A stretch of 44,796 nucleotides of DNA from Halobacteriales archaeon QH_6_64_20 (GTDB lineage Archaea > Halobacteriota > Halobacteria > Halobacteriales > Halococcaceae): positions 1-44,796 of the forward strand of contig PXQR01000050.1 of the NCBI GenBank assembly GCA_003021235.1, written 5' to 3'. Position 1 is the stretch's first letter; each line of letters starts with the position of its first letter. The position numbers and the translations under genes were made by a program. Under the pieces are notes generated by a model that was given only the letters and a program-made list of their open reading frames with translations, was not told the origin of the DNA and did no database searches. This document shows positions 19,241-28,834 of this stretch, in pieces.

Positions 19241-21102
19241 ACGAGCGGTCGTCGGCCGATCGATCGGTTGGGAACCACGGTCGAAGACGGGTCACGATCC
19301 TCGGAGCGGCGGTGGCGTTCGCGCTGGCGCTCGCGACCCACTACGAGGTCTTGACCTACTGGTTCACGGGGCCGGACACGCTCACACTGATCGAGACGAG
19401 CCGGATCACGGACTCGCCGAGCGCGATCGACACGCTCACCAAGCCGCTCATGCACGGGACGAACTTCGTGGCCCTCACCGGCAAGTTCTACCGACCGATA
19501 GCGAGCCTCTCGTATGCGGTCGAGTACTGGGTGTGGGGACTCGATCCCTTTGGCTATCACCTCACCGATCTGCTGTTACATGCCGTCGCGGCCGCCCTCG
19601 TCGTTGTCCTCCTCGTCGAACAGTGGGGTCGATCCGGCGCGAGCGGACGGCCGGGATCGGCCACCTCTCGGGCCTGGACGGTCGGTCTCCTCGCGGCGGC
19701 GCTCGCCGGCGGCCTCTTCGCTACCCATCCGCTTACCGCCGAGGTGGTGCCGGTTCCCGCGCGTCGGCACGACGTGCTCGCGACCGTCTTCGTGCTCGCG
19801 TCGCTGTGGACGCTCGGGCGGGGACTGAACGAAAGCCGGCCCGGTTCGAAGCTCCGCTACCTCGCGCTCTCGCTCGGTGCTTACGCACTCGGACTTGGCT
19901 CGAAGGAAGTCGCCGTTGTCCTTCCTTTTCTCGCGGTGACGTGGACGGCCCTCGATACGTATGGCTGGAGCGGCCGGGTAGCCCGAACCGTCAGGGAAAC
20001 CGTTCTCGTCGGGATCGGCTACGCCGTCGTCTCGCTGGGGTACCTCGGGCTCCGGGTGAGCCTGCTCGGCGGGATCGGCGGGTACGTTGGGCCCTTTGGC
20101 GGCGTCAAGGACGCTTCAATCCAACTGATCGTCTCCCAGTATCTGTTGAGCCTTCTGTACCCGGTCGACGTCCTGGGTTTCGGCGAGGCGGTCACGTACG
20201 TCCCGACCACGATCTATGTCGTCGGTGCCGTCTGGGCCGGCCTAGGACTGCTCGCGCTCGTCGCCGCGGACGGACTCCGGCCGTTTCTCCGCGGGACGAT
20301 CGGCTGCCTTGGGGTCTTTTACACTGCTTGGTTGCTCGTCCCGCTCCCCCTGATCGTCAGGGTCGGCGAGTACTCGCCCTGGACGGGGTACATCGCGCTC
20401 GTCCCCGTCGCCGCGCTCGGTGCTCTCATTACTGCGGCCGCCGCCGGAGGACTCTACCGTGCGCTCACCGAACTGGCCAGCGACGGTGAGGACCGGTACC
20501 GGGGACGAACCGGAAGTATCGGAATACTCCGTGCCGGTCTCAGCGTCGGTGGAAACCTCACGGCGCTCGCGCTCGCGGCCGCGCTCGCATGCTCGCTCGT
20601 CGCCGGCTCGCCGCTCGTCCAGCCCTACGACGGCTGGGAACACGCCGGTAACGTCACCGAGGAAGCGCTCGTCGAGGCCGAGCGCGAGGCGCAGAGCCTC
20701 CCACCCAAGGCCTTGCTCAAAGTCGAGGGTCTGCCGAACGTCGTGACCCTCGGGCCGCCGACGGCAGAACCGCGAGTGAAGTCCTTGCGGTACTTCTGGG
20801 CGCATACCGTCCGCTCGTGGCTCCGTTTGCGAAACCCCGATAGCGCAGTCTCGACGTTCACCCACGGGCTGACGGTGCCGGTCGGAGACGGGTCGGTCGA
20901 CGTCCGAGTTCGGATACGACCGCGGCAGAACGCCCCGACGGTGATGCGCTTTCGCTACGAGTCAGAAACAGCATCGAACCAGAACCGGCACACGACGACG
21001 CTCGGAGTGAACACGTCAATTAGCGCTTCGACGGCCGTCGAGCGACCGGAACCGACCGTGATTGCTGATCACCGAGCGTGTATACACCCGTTGGCTCCAT
21101 AG
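19237..21102 (+). CDS. GT-C-type polytopic membrane glycosyltransferase (TMTC/PMT-like), paralog 2
   Basis: FYRPIASLSYAVEYWVWGLDPFGYHLTDLLLHAVAAALVVVLL...ATHPLTAEVVPVPARRHDVLATVFVLASLWTLGRGL; ATGA overlap with paralog 1. Confidence 0.65.
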   Translation: MNERSSADRSVGNHGRRRVTILGAAVAFALALATHYEVLTYWFTGPDTLTLIETSRITDSPSAIDTLTKPLMHGTNFVALTGKFYRPIASLSYAVEYWVWGLDPFGYHLTDLLLHAVAAALVVVLLVEQWGRSGASGRPGSATSRAWTVGLLAAALAGGLFATHPLTAEVVPVPARRHDVLATVFVLASLWTLGRGLNESRPGSKLRYLALSLGAYALGLGSKEVAVVLPFLAVTWTALDTYGWSGRVARTVRETVLVGIGYAVVSLGYLGLRVSLLGGIGGYVGPFGGVKDASIQLIVSQYLLSLLYPVDVLGFGEAVTYVPTTIYVVGAVWAGLGLLALVAADGLRPFLRGTIGCLGVFYTAWLLVPLPLIVRVGEYSPWTGYIALVPVAALGALITAAAAGGLYRALTELASDGEDRYRGRTGSIGILRAGLSVGGNLTALALAAALACSLVAGSPLVQPYDGWEHAGNVTEEALVEAEREAQSLPPKALLKVEGLPNVVTLGPPTAEPRVKSLRYFWAHTVRSWLRLRNPDSAVSTFTHGLTVPVGDGSVDVRVRIRPRQNAPTVMRFRYESETASNQNRHTTTLGVNTSISASTAVERPEPTVIADHRACIHPLAP

Positions 21103-21242
21103 GACCGAGGGGTCAATGAATCGACGAGATCGACAGGGACACGAGTTCAACCGCCGACGAAACCAATGGCAATGACAGTGTTCGATTAAGCGCGAAGGCC
21201 ATCACGGACCGTTTCGGGTGGGACTGGAAGGGGCCGGTCGCT

Positions 21243-21310
21243 CGGCGAACCCCGGCGAACCACGGTCCTCGGCCTTCGGCCTGCGGTCCTTACTTCGCCG
21301 GGGTTCGCCG
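21243..21310. repeat. large perfect 17-bp inverted repeat (cruciform-capable)
   Basis: cggcgaaccccggcgaa ... ttcgccggggttcgccg with inner ggccttcggcc hairpin. Confidence 0.8.
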
Positions 21311-21491
21311 TCTCGTCATCACGAAAGGTGCTCCGCGCCTTTCGAACGACAACGAGTCGCGGAAGCCGAGCGGCCGGGGGCTTCCAAAGCGGTTTCAGCG
21401 GCTCTTTCCTACAAAGCTACTGAACTGAACACCGCTGATCGCAATCAGCACAAACGTTAGGCATCGCCGTATCGTGATAGCAAGCGTCTCT

Positions 21492-21970
21492 ATGTTCGAA
21501 AACCGTCTCGCGGCGGGCGAGCGACTCGGCGAACGACTGGCCGAGCGCGACTTCGGGGCCGACGTCGTGCTCGGGATTCCACGTGGGGGGCTCCCGGTCG
21601 CCCGGCCCGTCGCTGACGCGCTCGGAGTACCCTTGGACGTCGTTGTTGCGTCGAAGATCGGCGCGCCGGGAAACCCCGAACTCGCGCTCGGAGCAATCAC
21701 CGCGGACGGTAGCGTCTGTCTTAACAACACGTTAATCGACCGACGGCGGTCGCCTGCCTACGCCAACTCCAGGAGGCGGGAGCCGAGCACGTGGTGTTCG
21801 CCGCGCCGGTCGGCTCACAGAGCGCGCTCTCGCGCACGGAGCGCGACGCCGACGAGGTGGTCTGTCTCGATACACCCGCGAACTTCGGCGCGGTCGGGCA
21901 GTTCTATCGCTCGTTCGACCAAGTGCCCGACGAGGAGGCGCTTCGCTACCTCGATCGGGATCGGGATTAG
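21492..21970 (+). pseudogene. phosphoribosyltransferase, internally deleted and frameshifted
   Basis: MFENRLAAGERLGERLAERDFGADVVLGIPRGGLPVARPVADALGVPLDVVVASKIGAPGNPELALGAITADGSVCLNNTLIDR, then in another frame TAVACLRQLQEAGAEHVVFAAPVGSQSALSRTERDADEVVCLDTPANFGAVGQFYRSFDQVPDEEALRYL; PRPP-binding segment is missing. Confidence 0.85.
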
Positions 21971-22065
21971 ACATCGGGACTCGGTCCGGCGTTCACGGCC
22001 GAAGCTCATGGAGTACGTGGCGTCGCGTGCGACACTCGACCGACGGGCTATCGTTTTATTATCGT

Positions 22066-23364
22066 TCACTTTTCGACGCCACACCAGTCGATAGCCGTCA
22101 ACGCGAGCGTCCGTGCCGTCTCGACCAGCGAGTCGATCTCGACGTACTCGTCGGCACCGTGGATGTGTGCGCCGCGCGGGCCGACGGACGGACACGGGAT
22201 GTCGTAGTACAGATTATAGAAGCGCTCGTCGTTCCCGCCGCTCCCGCCGCCGAAGGTAGTCTCCTCGCCAGTGACGGTCTCGGCGTGGTCCCGCGCGAGC
22301 CGGACGACTTCCTCGTCGGTGTCGAGTTCGTGGGGAGCGGCGTTCCACCCGAACCACTCGATCTCGGGCGGGTGCTCGGCAAGCCACTCGTCGCCCTCGG
22401 CGGCCTCTTTCACGGTCGTCTCCACTTCCGCACGGACGTCCTCACGCGTCTCGCCGGGCGGCCACCCGATGCGACACTCCAGCCGTGCTTCGGAGGGCAC
22501 CGTCGAGGGCCAGTCGCCGCTCTCGATGGAGCCGACGTTGAGGTTGGTCTCGTGGCCCTCCAACTGGGGGTTCTGCCGAAACGCCGGTTCGTAGGCGATC
22601 CGTGCTTTTCGCTCGCGGTCGAGTTCGTCGAGCGCCCGGTAAAGCGTCGATGCCTTGCCGATCGCGTTGACGCCCTCGTAGCCCCGAGCGGCGTGTGCTG
22701 ACCGCCCGGGGACGGTGAGACGGAAGTACATCACGCCGGCGCTCGCCATTCCGATGTCGGGGAGGCCGGACGGTTCGGGGATGACGGCGGCGTCGGGCCG
22801 GTAGCCGCGTTCGAGCGCCGAAAGCACGCCGCCGGGGCCGCCGGCTTCCTCCTCGATGGTCGTCTGAAGCGTGAGATCGCCCGACAGGTCGACGCCGAGT
22901 TCACGGAGCGCGTCGTAGGCGACGAGGATCGAAGCGACGCCGCCGAGCATGTCGTTGCTCCCACGCCCGTAGAGACGATCGTCCTCGACAGTGGCGTCCC
23001 AGGGGTCGTGGCTCCACTCGTCCTCGTCGACCGGGACGACATCGACGTGGCCGCTAAGGGCCAGTGACCGGCCGTCACCAGCGCCGTCGTCGGTCGCCGC
23101 GACGTTCGGGCGACCCTCGTAGCCGTATTCGGCGTACGAGGACGTCTCGAAGAAGCCCGGATGGCTCCCGAGTTCGTCGGCGTCCGGTTCCCACGTATCG
23201 ACGTCGAGACCGCACGATTCCAGCCGCGAGCAAACGACCTCCTGGGCGGGCTTTTTGTTACCGATGACGGGCTCTTGAGCGATGAGGTCGCTCAGGAGGG
23301 AAACGAGGTCGTCGCGTTTGTCCTCGATGCACTCGCAGATGGCTTTGCCGTCCTGTGCGGACAT
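22066..23364 (-). CDS. M20 family amidohydrolase/peptidase (ArgE/DapE-like)
   Basis: LALSGHVDVVPVDEDEWSHDPWDATVEDDRLYGRGSNDMLGGVAS...TTIEEEAGGPGGVLSALERGY...HAARGYEGVNAIGK. Confidence 0.9.
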   Translation of the reverse strand: MSAQDGKAICECIEDKRDDLVSLLSDLIAQEPVIGNKKPAQEVVCSRLESCGLDVDTWEPDADELGSHPGFFETSSYAEYGYEGRPNVAATDDGAGDGRSLALSGHVDVVPVDEDEWSHDPWDATVEDDRLYGRGSNDMLGGVASILVAYDALRELGVDLSGDLTLQTTIEEEAGGPGGVLSALERGYRPDAAVIPEPSGLPDIGMASAGVMYFRLTVPGRSAHAARGYEGVNAIGKASTLYRALDELDRERKARIAYEPAFRQNPQLEGHETNLNVGSIESGDWPSTVPSEARLECRIGWPPGETREDVRAEVETTVKEAAEGDEWLAEHPPEIEWFGWNAAPHELDTDEEVVRLARDHAETVTGEETTFGGGSGGNDERFYNLYYDIPCPSVGPRGAHIHGADEYVEIDSLVETARTLALTAIDWCGVEK

Positions 23365-23465
23365 ATACCGGGAGACGACGGAGCGTATTAGTAAATCAGT
23401 TCCGTCGAACTCTCACGGTCCGATCGGCATCCCGGCGTTCGACTTCGCGAGGTTGCTGAACCCGC

Positions 23466-24215
23466 TCAGTGAACGGTACGCTCGTCGTTCGTATCGATCT
23501 CCTCGCGCGGATCGGTGTTCCCGTAGCTCGGCTCGGGGGACTCGTCGACGGGTGTTGCCCAGTCGCAGGCGTTAGCGAGGACTTGCCGTATCGCCCCGTC
23601 GTGGTAGATCGGATACGTCTCGTGGCCCGGTCGGAAATAGAACACCTTGCCGCTTCCGCGATGATAGCAACATCCGGAGCGGAATACCTCCCCGCCCTCG
23701 AACCAGGAGGTGAACACGAGCGTGTCGGGTCGGGGGACGTCGAACCGCTCGCCGTACATCTCGGCTTCGGGCAGTTCGATGCACTCGTCGATCCCCGAAG
23801 CGATCGGGTGGCTCGGTTCGACGACCCAGAGACGCTCGCGCTCGGCCGCTTCGCGCCACTTCAGGCTACAAGAGGTCCCCATCAGTCGCTGAAAGACCTT
23901 CGAGTAGTGACCCGAATGAAGCACGATCAGTCCCATTCCGTCGAGCACCCGTTCGTGGACGCGCTCGACGATCCGGTCTTCGACCGCGTCGTGAGCGGCG
24001 TGGCCCCACCACGTGAGGACGTCGGTCTCGTCGAGGACGTCCTCGGTGAGGCCGTGTTCGGGGTCGTCCAACGTCGCGGTTCGTGTCTCGAATCCATGCT
24101 GGTCGAGCGCGCTCGCGATGGTCGTGTGGATCCCGTCGGGGTAGACCTCCGCGACGTCGGGGTTCTCTCGTTCGTGGACGAACTCGTTCCAGATCGTGAC
24201 CCTCGTCGATGGCAT
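23466..24215 (-). CDS. ThuA-domain (trehalose-utilization-like, class I glutamine amidotransferase fold) protein
   Basis: [37 protein letters not shown]...[16 protein letters not shown]...[50 protein letters not shown]...[26 protein letters not shown]. Confidence 0.85.
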   Translation of the reverse strand: MPSTRVTIWNEFVHERENPDVAEVYPDGIHTTIASALDQHGFETRTATLDDPEHGLTEDVLDETDVLTWWGHAAHDAVEDRIVERVHERVLDGMGLIVLHSGHYSKVFQRLMGTSCSLKWREAAERERLWVVEPSHPIASGIDECIELPEAEMYGERFDVPRPDTLVFTSWFEGGEVFRSGCCYHRGSGKVFYFRPGHETYPIYHDGAIRQVLANACDWATPVDESPEPSYGNTDPREEIDTNDERTVH

Positions 24216-24485
24216 ACTACCGTTCCCGCGGGGAAGGGATATACCGGTTTCCGAACGACTCCCCGTTCGTGGCATACGAGCCGAGTGGCCGATCGAACCG
24301 CTCGCACCCCTTCGCAGTCCAGCAAAACCGCGTTCGCACGACGGGCGTTCGAATGTTACTGCCGGAGTGGCAGTACGGTAGCCGATGGACGGTGAAATCC
24401 GTGTCCTGTATCGAGGAGAGCCGATCGGAGACTCGGCCGGCTCTACTCTCGCGAACTCGCTCGATAGTACCCTCGGGACGTGCTG

Positions 24486-24866
24486 TTAGTCATCGAGCGA
24501 TGCGACGACCTCGATCTCGACACCGATATCGATCGGGAGGTCGTCCACCTCGACGGCGCTTCGAGCGGGGTACGGTACCGTCATGTACTCGCCGTACACC
24601 TCGTTGATCTCGTCGTAGTATCGCATGTCCCGGACGAACACTGTTGACTTCACTACGTCGTCGAGCGACGACTCGGCCGCTTCGAGTACGGCCGCGATGT
24701 TCTCCAGTACCCGTTCGGTCTGTGCTTCGATGTCCTCGCTAACGACGTCGCCGGACTCGGGGTCGACCGGCCCCTGTCCGGAGACGTAGACGGTGTCTCG
24801 GTCCACGATCCCTTGTGAGTACGGCCCGAGGCTAGCCGGTGCATCGTCGGTTTCGATCTCGTACAT
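24486..24866 (-). CDS. RidA family protein
   Basis: MYEIETDDAPASLGPYSQGIVDRDTVYVSGQGPVDPESGDVVSEDIEAQTERVLENIAAVLEAAESSLDDVVKSTVFVRDMRYYDEINEVYGEYM...ARSAVEVDDLPIDIGVEIEVVA. Confidence 0.9.
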   Translation of the reverse strand: MYEIETDDAPASLGPYSQGIVDRDTVYVSGQGPVDPESGDVVSEDIEAQTERVLENIAAVLEAAESSLDDVVKSTVFVRDMRYYDEINEVYGEYMTVPYPARSAVEVDDLPIDIGVEIEVVASLDD

Positions 24867-25088
24867 CCACACGGCAGGTCGGGAAGTAACAACGAAAACG
24901 TTGTGACCAACCGAGCGCTTTCAGGGGAACGTCGGAGCTAGTAGGATCGACGCGCCCGGTACTCCGTCTACCCACCCGATCACGTGATCGGCCATATCGA
25001 TCGTTAGTACACGGTAAGGTGATCCGACAACCCACCGACGCGGGACCGAGACCGCAATCCATAGCACGCCGGACCTCGTCCGGGTCGT

Positions 25089-26381
25089 ATGATCCCCTCG
25101 CCGCGGTCGCTGGTCTCGGTGTCGAACCCGCGGCAGATCTGGCTCATCACCGGCGCGCACGCCATCAACGAGTTCTACAGCGTCGCCCTGCCGCCGTTGC
25201 TTCCCCTGCTCGTCGCGGACTTTTCAGTCTCGTACGCGAGGGCCGGCGCGCTGGTGACCGTCTTTTACGTCGTCTATTCGATCTTTCAGTTGCCCGCGGG
25301 CCTGCTCGCCGACCGGATCGGCCAGCGGGGGCTGTTAGCCGGCGGGATGGTCGTCCTCGCCGCCGGCATCGGGCTGGCGAGCGTCGCCCCCGACTACCGA
25401 ACGCTCGTCGTCGCCCAGGCGCTGGCGGGACTCGGCGGAAGTACCTACCATCCGACAGGAATGTCGCTCGTCAGCGACTTCGAGACCGGCGGTACCGAGG
25501 GCCGCGCGATGGGCATCCACGGGCTCGGCGGCATCGTCGGCACCGCCCTGGCCCCGGCGCTGATCGGCGGGGTAGCCGCGCTGTATGGCTGGCGGATCGC
25601 GCTCCAGGTCGGCGCGCTGGTCGGCGTCCTCTACGCCGGCGTGTTTGCGGTGCTCTACGCTCCACCGGCCAGCTACAGCGAAAACCGGAGCGAGAGCCGG
25701 ATCGAAAGCGGGGAAGGCGGGGAAACCGAAGGCATCAACGCCGACTCCGAACGCCTCGACACCGACGGCGGCGTCGATTCGCGCTCGCGCGACGGGCTAT
25801 TAGCCCGGCTGAGCCGGCTGTTCAACGTGCCCTTAGCGTGGTGGGTCGTCGTGTTGTTCCTCGCGGATTTTTTGGTATCGTTCGAGATCGGAGCCGTCCG
25901 CACGTACGCCACCTCGTATCTCTTTCAGCGGGTCGGCGAGTCGACGGCGACCGCCAATGGTGTTTTCTTCGCCATGCTCGTCGGCGGCGGGGTCGCCTCG
26001 CTCGGTGCCGGCCATCTCGCCGATCGACTCGACCGCGTCTCGCTGAGCGTCGGCGTCCTCGCGCTGTCGGCGGGCGGGCTGATCGCGACCGCCCTCGTCC
26101 CGGCGTCAGTGGTGGTTTTGTACGGGTGGTTCCTGCTTCTCGGCGTGGTCGTCTACGCGATCTTCCCGGCACTGAACGCGCTCACCACCGAGTACTCCGA
26201 AAAGGAGTTCAGCGGGAGCCTGTTCGGCTTGATGCTTACCGCCGCGTCGCTCGGCGGCGCGGCCGGGCCGCTGGCCTTCGGCTGGCTGGCCGAGGCGGTC
26301 GGAATCCGAACGGCGTTTCCGGCGATCGCTGCGGTTGCACTGCTGGCGATCCCGGCCTTTCTCCTCCTGCGTCGACTCTGA
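25089..26381 (+). CDS. MFS transporter
   Basis: 12-TM pattern; GLLADRIGQRGLLAGG loop; LVPASVVVLYGWFLLLG. Confidence 0.85.
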   Translation: MIPSPRSLVSVSNPRQIWLITGAHAINEFYSVALPPLLPLLVADFSVSYARAGALVTVFYVVYSIFQLPAGLLADRIGQRGLLAGGMVVLAAGIGLASVAPDYRTLVVAQALAGLGGSTYHPTGMSLVSDFETGGTEGRAMGIHGLGGIVGTALAPALIGGVAALYGWRIALQVGALVGVLYAGVFAVLYAPPASYSENRSESRIESGEGGETEGINADSERLDTDGGVDSRSRDGLLARLSRLFNVPLAWWVVVLFLADFLVSFEIGAVRTYATSYLFQRVGESTATANGVFFAMLVGGGVASLGAGHLADRLDRVSLSVGVLALSAGGLIATALVPASVVVLYGWFLLLGVVVYAIFPALNALTTEYSEKEFSGSLFGLMLTAASLGGAAGPLAFGWLAEAVGIRTAFPAIAAVALLAIPAFLLLRRL

Positions 26382-26427
26382 TCGGTTTCGCCGTCAGCGG
26401 CGTCGGTCCCATCGGTCGTATTATCGG

Positions 26428-27690
26428 TTAATCCGTCGGGGAGGGAGACGACCCCTCTACCTCGCCGGAGAGAACTGTCTCTTCGACCTGCGTGTAGACG
26501 ATGACGACGCCGATAGCGGCCAGCACCGCGCCGAAAGCGAAGGGGGGGACGAAGCCATACCGAACCAGGTAGCCGGTCGCAAGCTGACCGGACGAGATCC
26601 CGAGCCCGAACGCCACCGTCAGTACCGACAGTTGCGCGCCGGATTGGTCCGACCTCGCGAGATCGCCGGCCAGCGCGAGCGCGGGCGCGAACACCATCGC
26701 GGCCGTCGCCCCTTGAAGCAATCGCGCGACGATCATCTGCCACGGCGTAACGACCAGGCCCTGCACAACCGTCGTCGGGATCAATAACCCGAGCCCGACG
26801 ATGATGAACGTCCGTCTACCGTAGCGATCGCTCACCCGACCGACCAGCGGCTGAACGAGCGCGAGCGTGGCGATCAGCGCTGCGAACTCGATGCCGAACA
26901 GCGTCGGTCCCTGCTCTAAGCGAGTATTGATCCGCGGTTCGATCGGCGCGATCAACGCGATACACATCGCCATAAACAGCGTTGCGATCCCGAGCGCGAA
27001 GACCGGATCGAGCAGGCCCTCGCCGCGCGCTCGGATCGCGAGCGCGAGATCGTCGGTCGTCGCCGTCGTCTCGGCCGGGTCGTGGACGAAGACGCCCACG
27101 AGCGCGATACTGACGAGCGCAGACAGCGTCGCGATGTAAAACGCGGCGTTGAACCCGGTCAGTTCGCCGAAAATCGGGAGCGTGTACGGACCGGCGGCGA
27201 TGACGACGCCGGCGGCGAGCGGACCACTGCCGAAGCCGACGAGCCGGAGCGAGTTGTACGTCCCCATGTTGCTACCGCGGTTCTCGGTCGCGCTGATCTC
27301 GTTGACGAGCGCGATCGAGGCCGTGATCGTCAACGCACCGCCGATCCCCTGGAGTACGCGGATTACCAGGAGCCCGACGTAATCGCCGGTGAGCGAGAAC
27401 GCGAAGTTCGAGACCGCGAGCAACCCCAATCCGGCGATGACGAACGCTTTGCGTCTGCCGGCACGATCGGAGAGCCGACCGGCGATCGGCTGGGCGGCGC
27501 TACTGGCCAGGCTGAACAGCGCGAGTACGAGTCCCGTGATCAGCGCCTCGGTGAGCCCGAACCCGCTACCGGCGACGTTGGGGCTGGCGATGTACAGCGG
27601 GAGAACGACGATGAGAAACGAGTTGCCGAGCGCGTCGGCCATCCGGGCGATGCCCAGGACGATGACCCGCCCGTCGGTACCCGAGGCCAC
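26428..27690 (-). CDS. MFS transporter
   Basis: QPIAGRLSDRAGRRKAF and GRVSDRYGRRTFIIVGLGLL MFS motif A copies. Confidence 0.9.
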   Translation of the reverse strand: MASGTDGRVIVLGIARMADALGNSFLIVVLPLYIASPNVAGSGFGLTEALITGLVLALFSLASSAAQPIAGRLSDRAGRRKAFVIAGLGLLAVSNFAFSLTGDYVGLLVIRVLQGIGGALTITASIALVNEISATENRGSNMGTYNSLRLVGFGSGPLAAGVVIAAGPYTLPIFGELTGFNAAFYIATLSALVSIALVGVFVHDPAETTATTDDLALAIRARGEGLLDPVFALGIATLFMAMCIALIAPIEPRINTRLEQGPTLFGIEFAALIATLALVQPLVGRVSDRYGRRTFIIVGLGLLIPTTVVQGLVVTPWQMIVARLLQGATAAMVFAPALALAGDLARSDQSGAQLSVLTVAFGLGISSGQLATGYLVRYGFVPPFAFGAVLAAIGVVIVYTQVEETVLSGEVEGSSPSPTD

Positions 27691-27951
27691 TCAGAGTCCT
27701 CCGGACAGCGATGTCATGCGTCGACGTTCGGTCTCGTCGTTCGTAGGTATGTTGCCTCCGGAACGTCGAGCGATAGAAACCGCCGGCTATGTGTCGGCGG
27801 AACGGTCGCCTCGTGTGATCGGACGGTGGCCTTCGATCGCACCGTCGCGTCGATCGCAGCCCGTAACGGCGACTGCAACACCGAGTGGGGACGGATCCTG
27901 ACAGGTAGCACGTAGTGGTCCGTTTTCGAGGTTACGTTGCGGTGAGAAAGG

Positions 27952-28488
27952 CTATCCCTCCTCGAAGCACGAGTCATCACGCTCGTGATACTCGTCCCGG
28001 ACGTTGTCGAAGTCGACCCCGACGGCGAAGTCCTTCGGGTCCTCTAACTGCGAGGGAACGATGCCGGTGAGTTGCTCGACTCTGGGGACTCGAACTCGGG
28101 GGTACGATCCGATATGGATGTGTTCCTCGTCGCCGACGACTTCGACGCGGTTCTCCGCGCCGCCGGGGAGGTAGACGACGTCGCTGGGCCCGGCCTCGAT
28201 CGACTGCTCTTCGCCGTCGTTGTCCTTGTAATACCAGACACATTCGCCCTTGATCGTCGTGAGGATTTGATACATCTCGGGCATATGCGAATGGATCGGA
28301 AAGGAGTCGCCCGGTTCGCCGGTGGTCCAGGTGACGTACATATCGTTAGTGAGCATCACCGAGTGAACGGTCTGAAGGTCCGTGCCGCCGCCCTCGACGA
28401 GCGTCGGCGCGTCCGGCGCGTGAACTTTGAACGCTTGTTGTTTCGGTAGCACCGAGTAGTCCTTTTTCTGCACAGGGTTGTCTGTCAC
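27952..28488 (-). CDS. cupin-domain protein
   Basis: GEPGDSFPIHSHMPEMYQILTTIKGECVWYYKDNDGEEQSIEAGPSDVVYLPGGAENRVEVVGDEEHIHIG. Confidence 0.8.
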   Translation of the reverse strand: MTDNPVQKKDYSVLPKQQAFKVHAPDAPTLVEGGGTDLQTVHSVMLTNDMYVTWTTGEPGDSFPIHSHMPEMYQILTTIKGECVWYYKDNDGEEQSIEAGPSDVVYLPGGAENRVEVVGDEEHIHIGSYPRVRVPRVEQLTGIVPSQLEDPKDFAVGVDFDNVRDEYHERDDSCFEEG

Positions 28489-28834
28489 ACGTTATCTCTC
28501 ACCGCACGGCGTCATAATCCCACCGTTCGGCACGAGGACGCTCGGCGAGCGTGAAGCTGGCGGCGTGAAATCGGAGCTAGGCGTATATATCACACCGCTC
28601 GCATCGTCCGACGACGCCACACGGGTCTCTCGAACCGAAGACGGTCGATCGGGAGACGAAGTAGCACCGCCGACCCGGCGTCGTCCGTCCACACGGTACC
28701 GAGAGAAGCACTTCAGGACGGTGTGGTGTTCCCGAATCGGGCCGGCCGTCGTCGACCCGGCGACCGAACTCGTGAAACCGTCGTCGAATCGTGAGTGTGA
28801 AGCACAGACGGGGCGCGTATCGGTTGTACAAACC

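Noticed and set aside
25019-26431. 470-aa plus-strand ORF overlapping the MFS gene in another frame
   Set aside because: Arg/Pro-rich GC shadow ORF; the 25089-26381 frame has a clear 12-TM MFS protein.
28478-28834. N-terminal extension of the MBL ORF
   Set aside because: Low-complexity non-homologous sequence; MNTELLWGETE at 28835 is the natural start.
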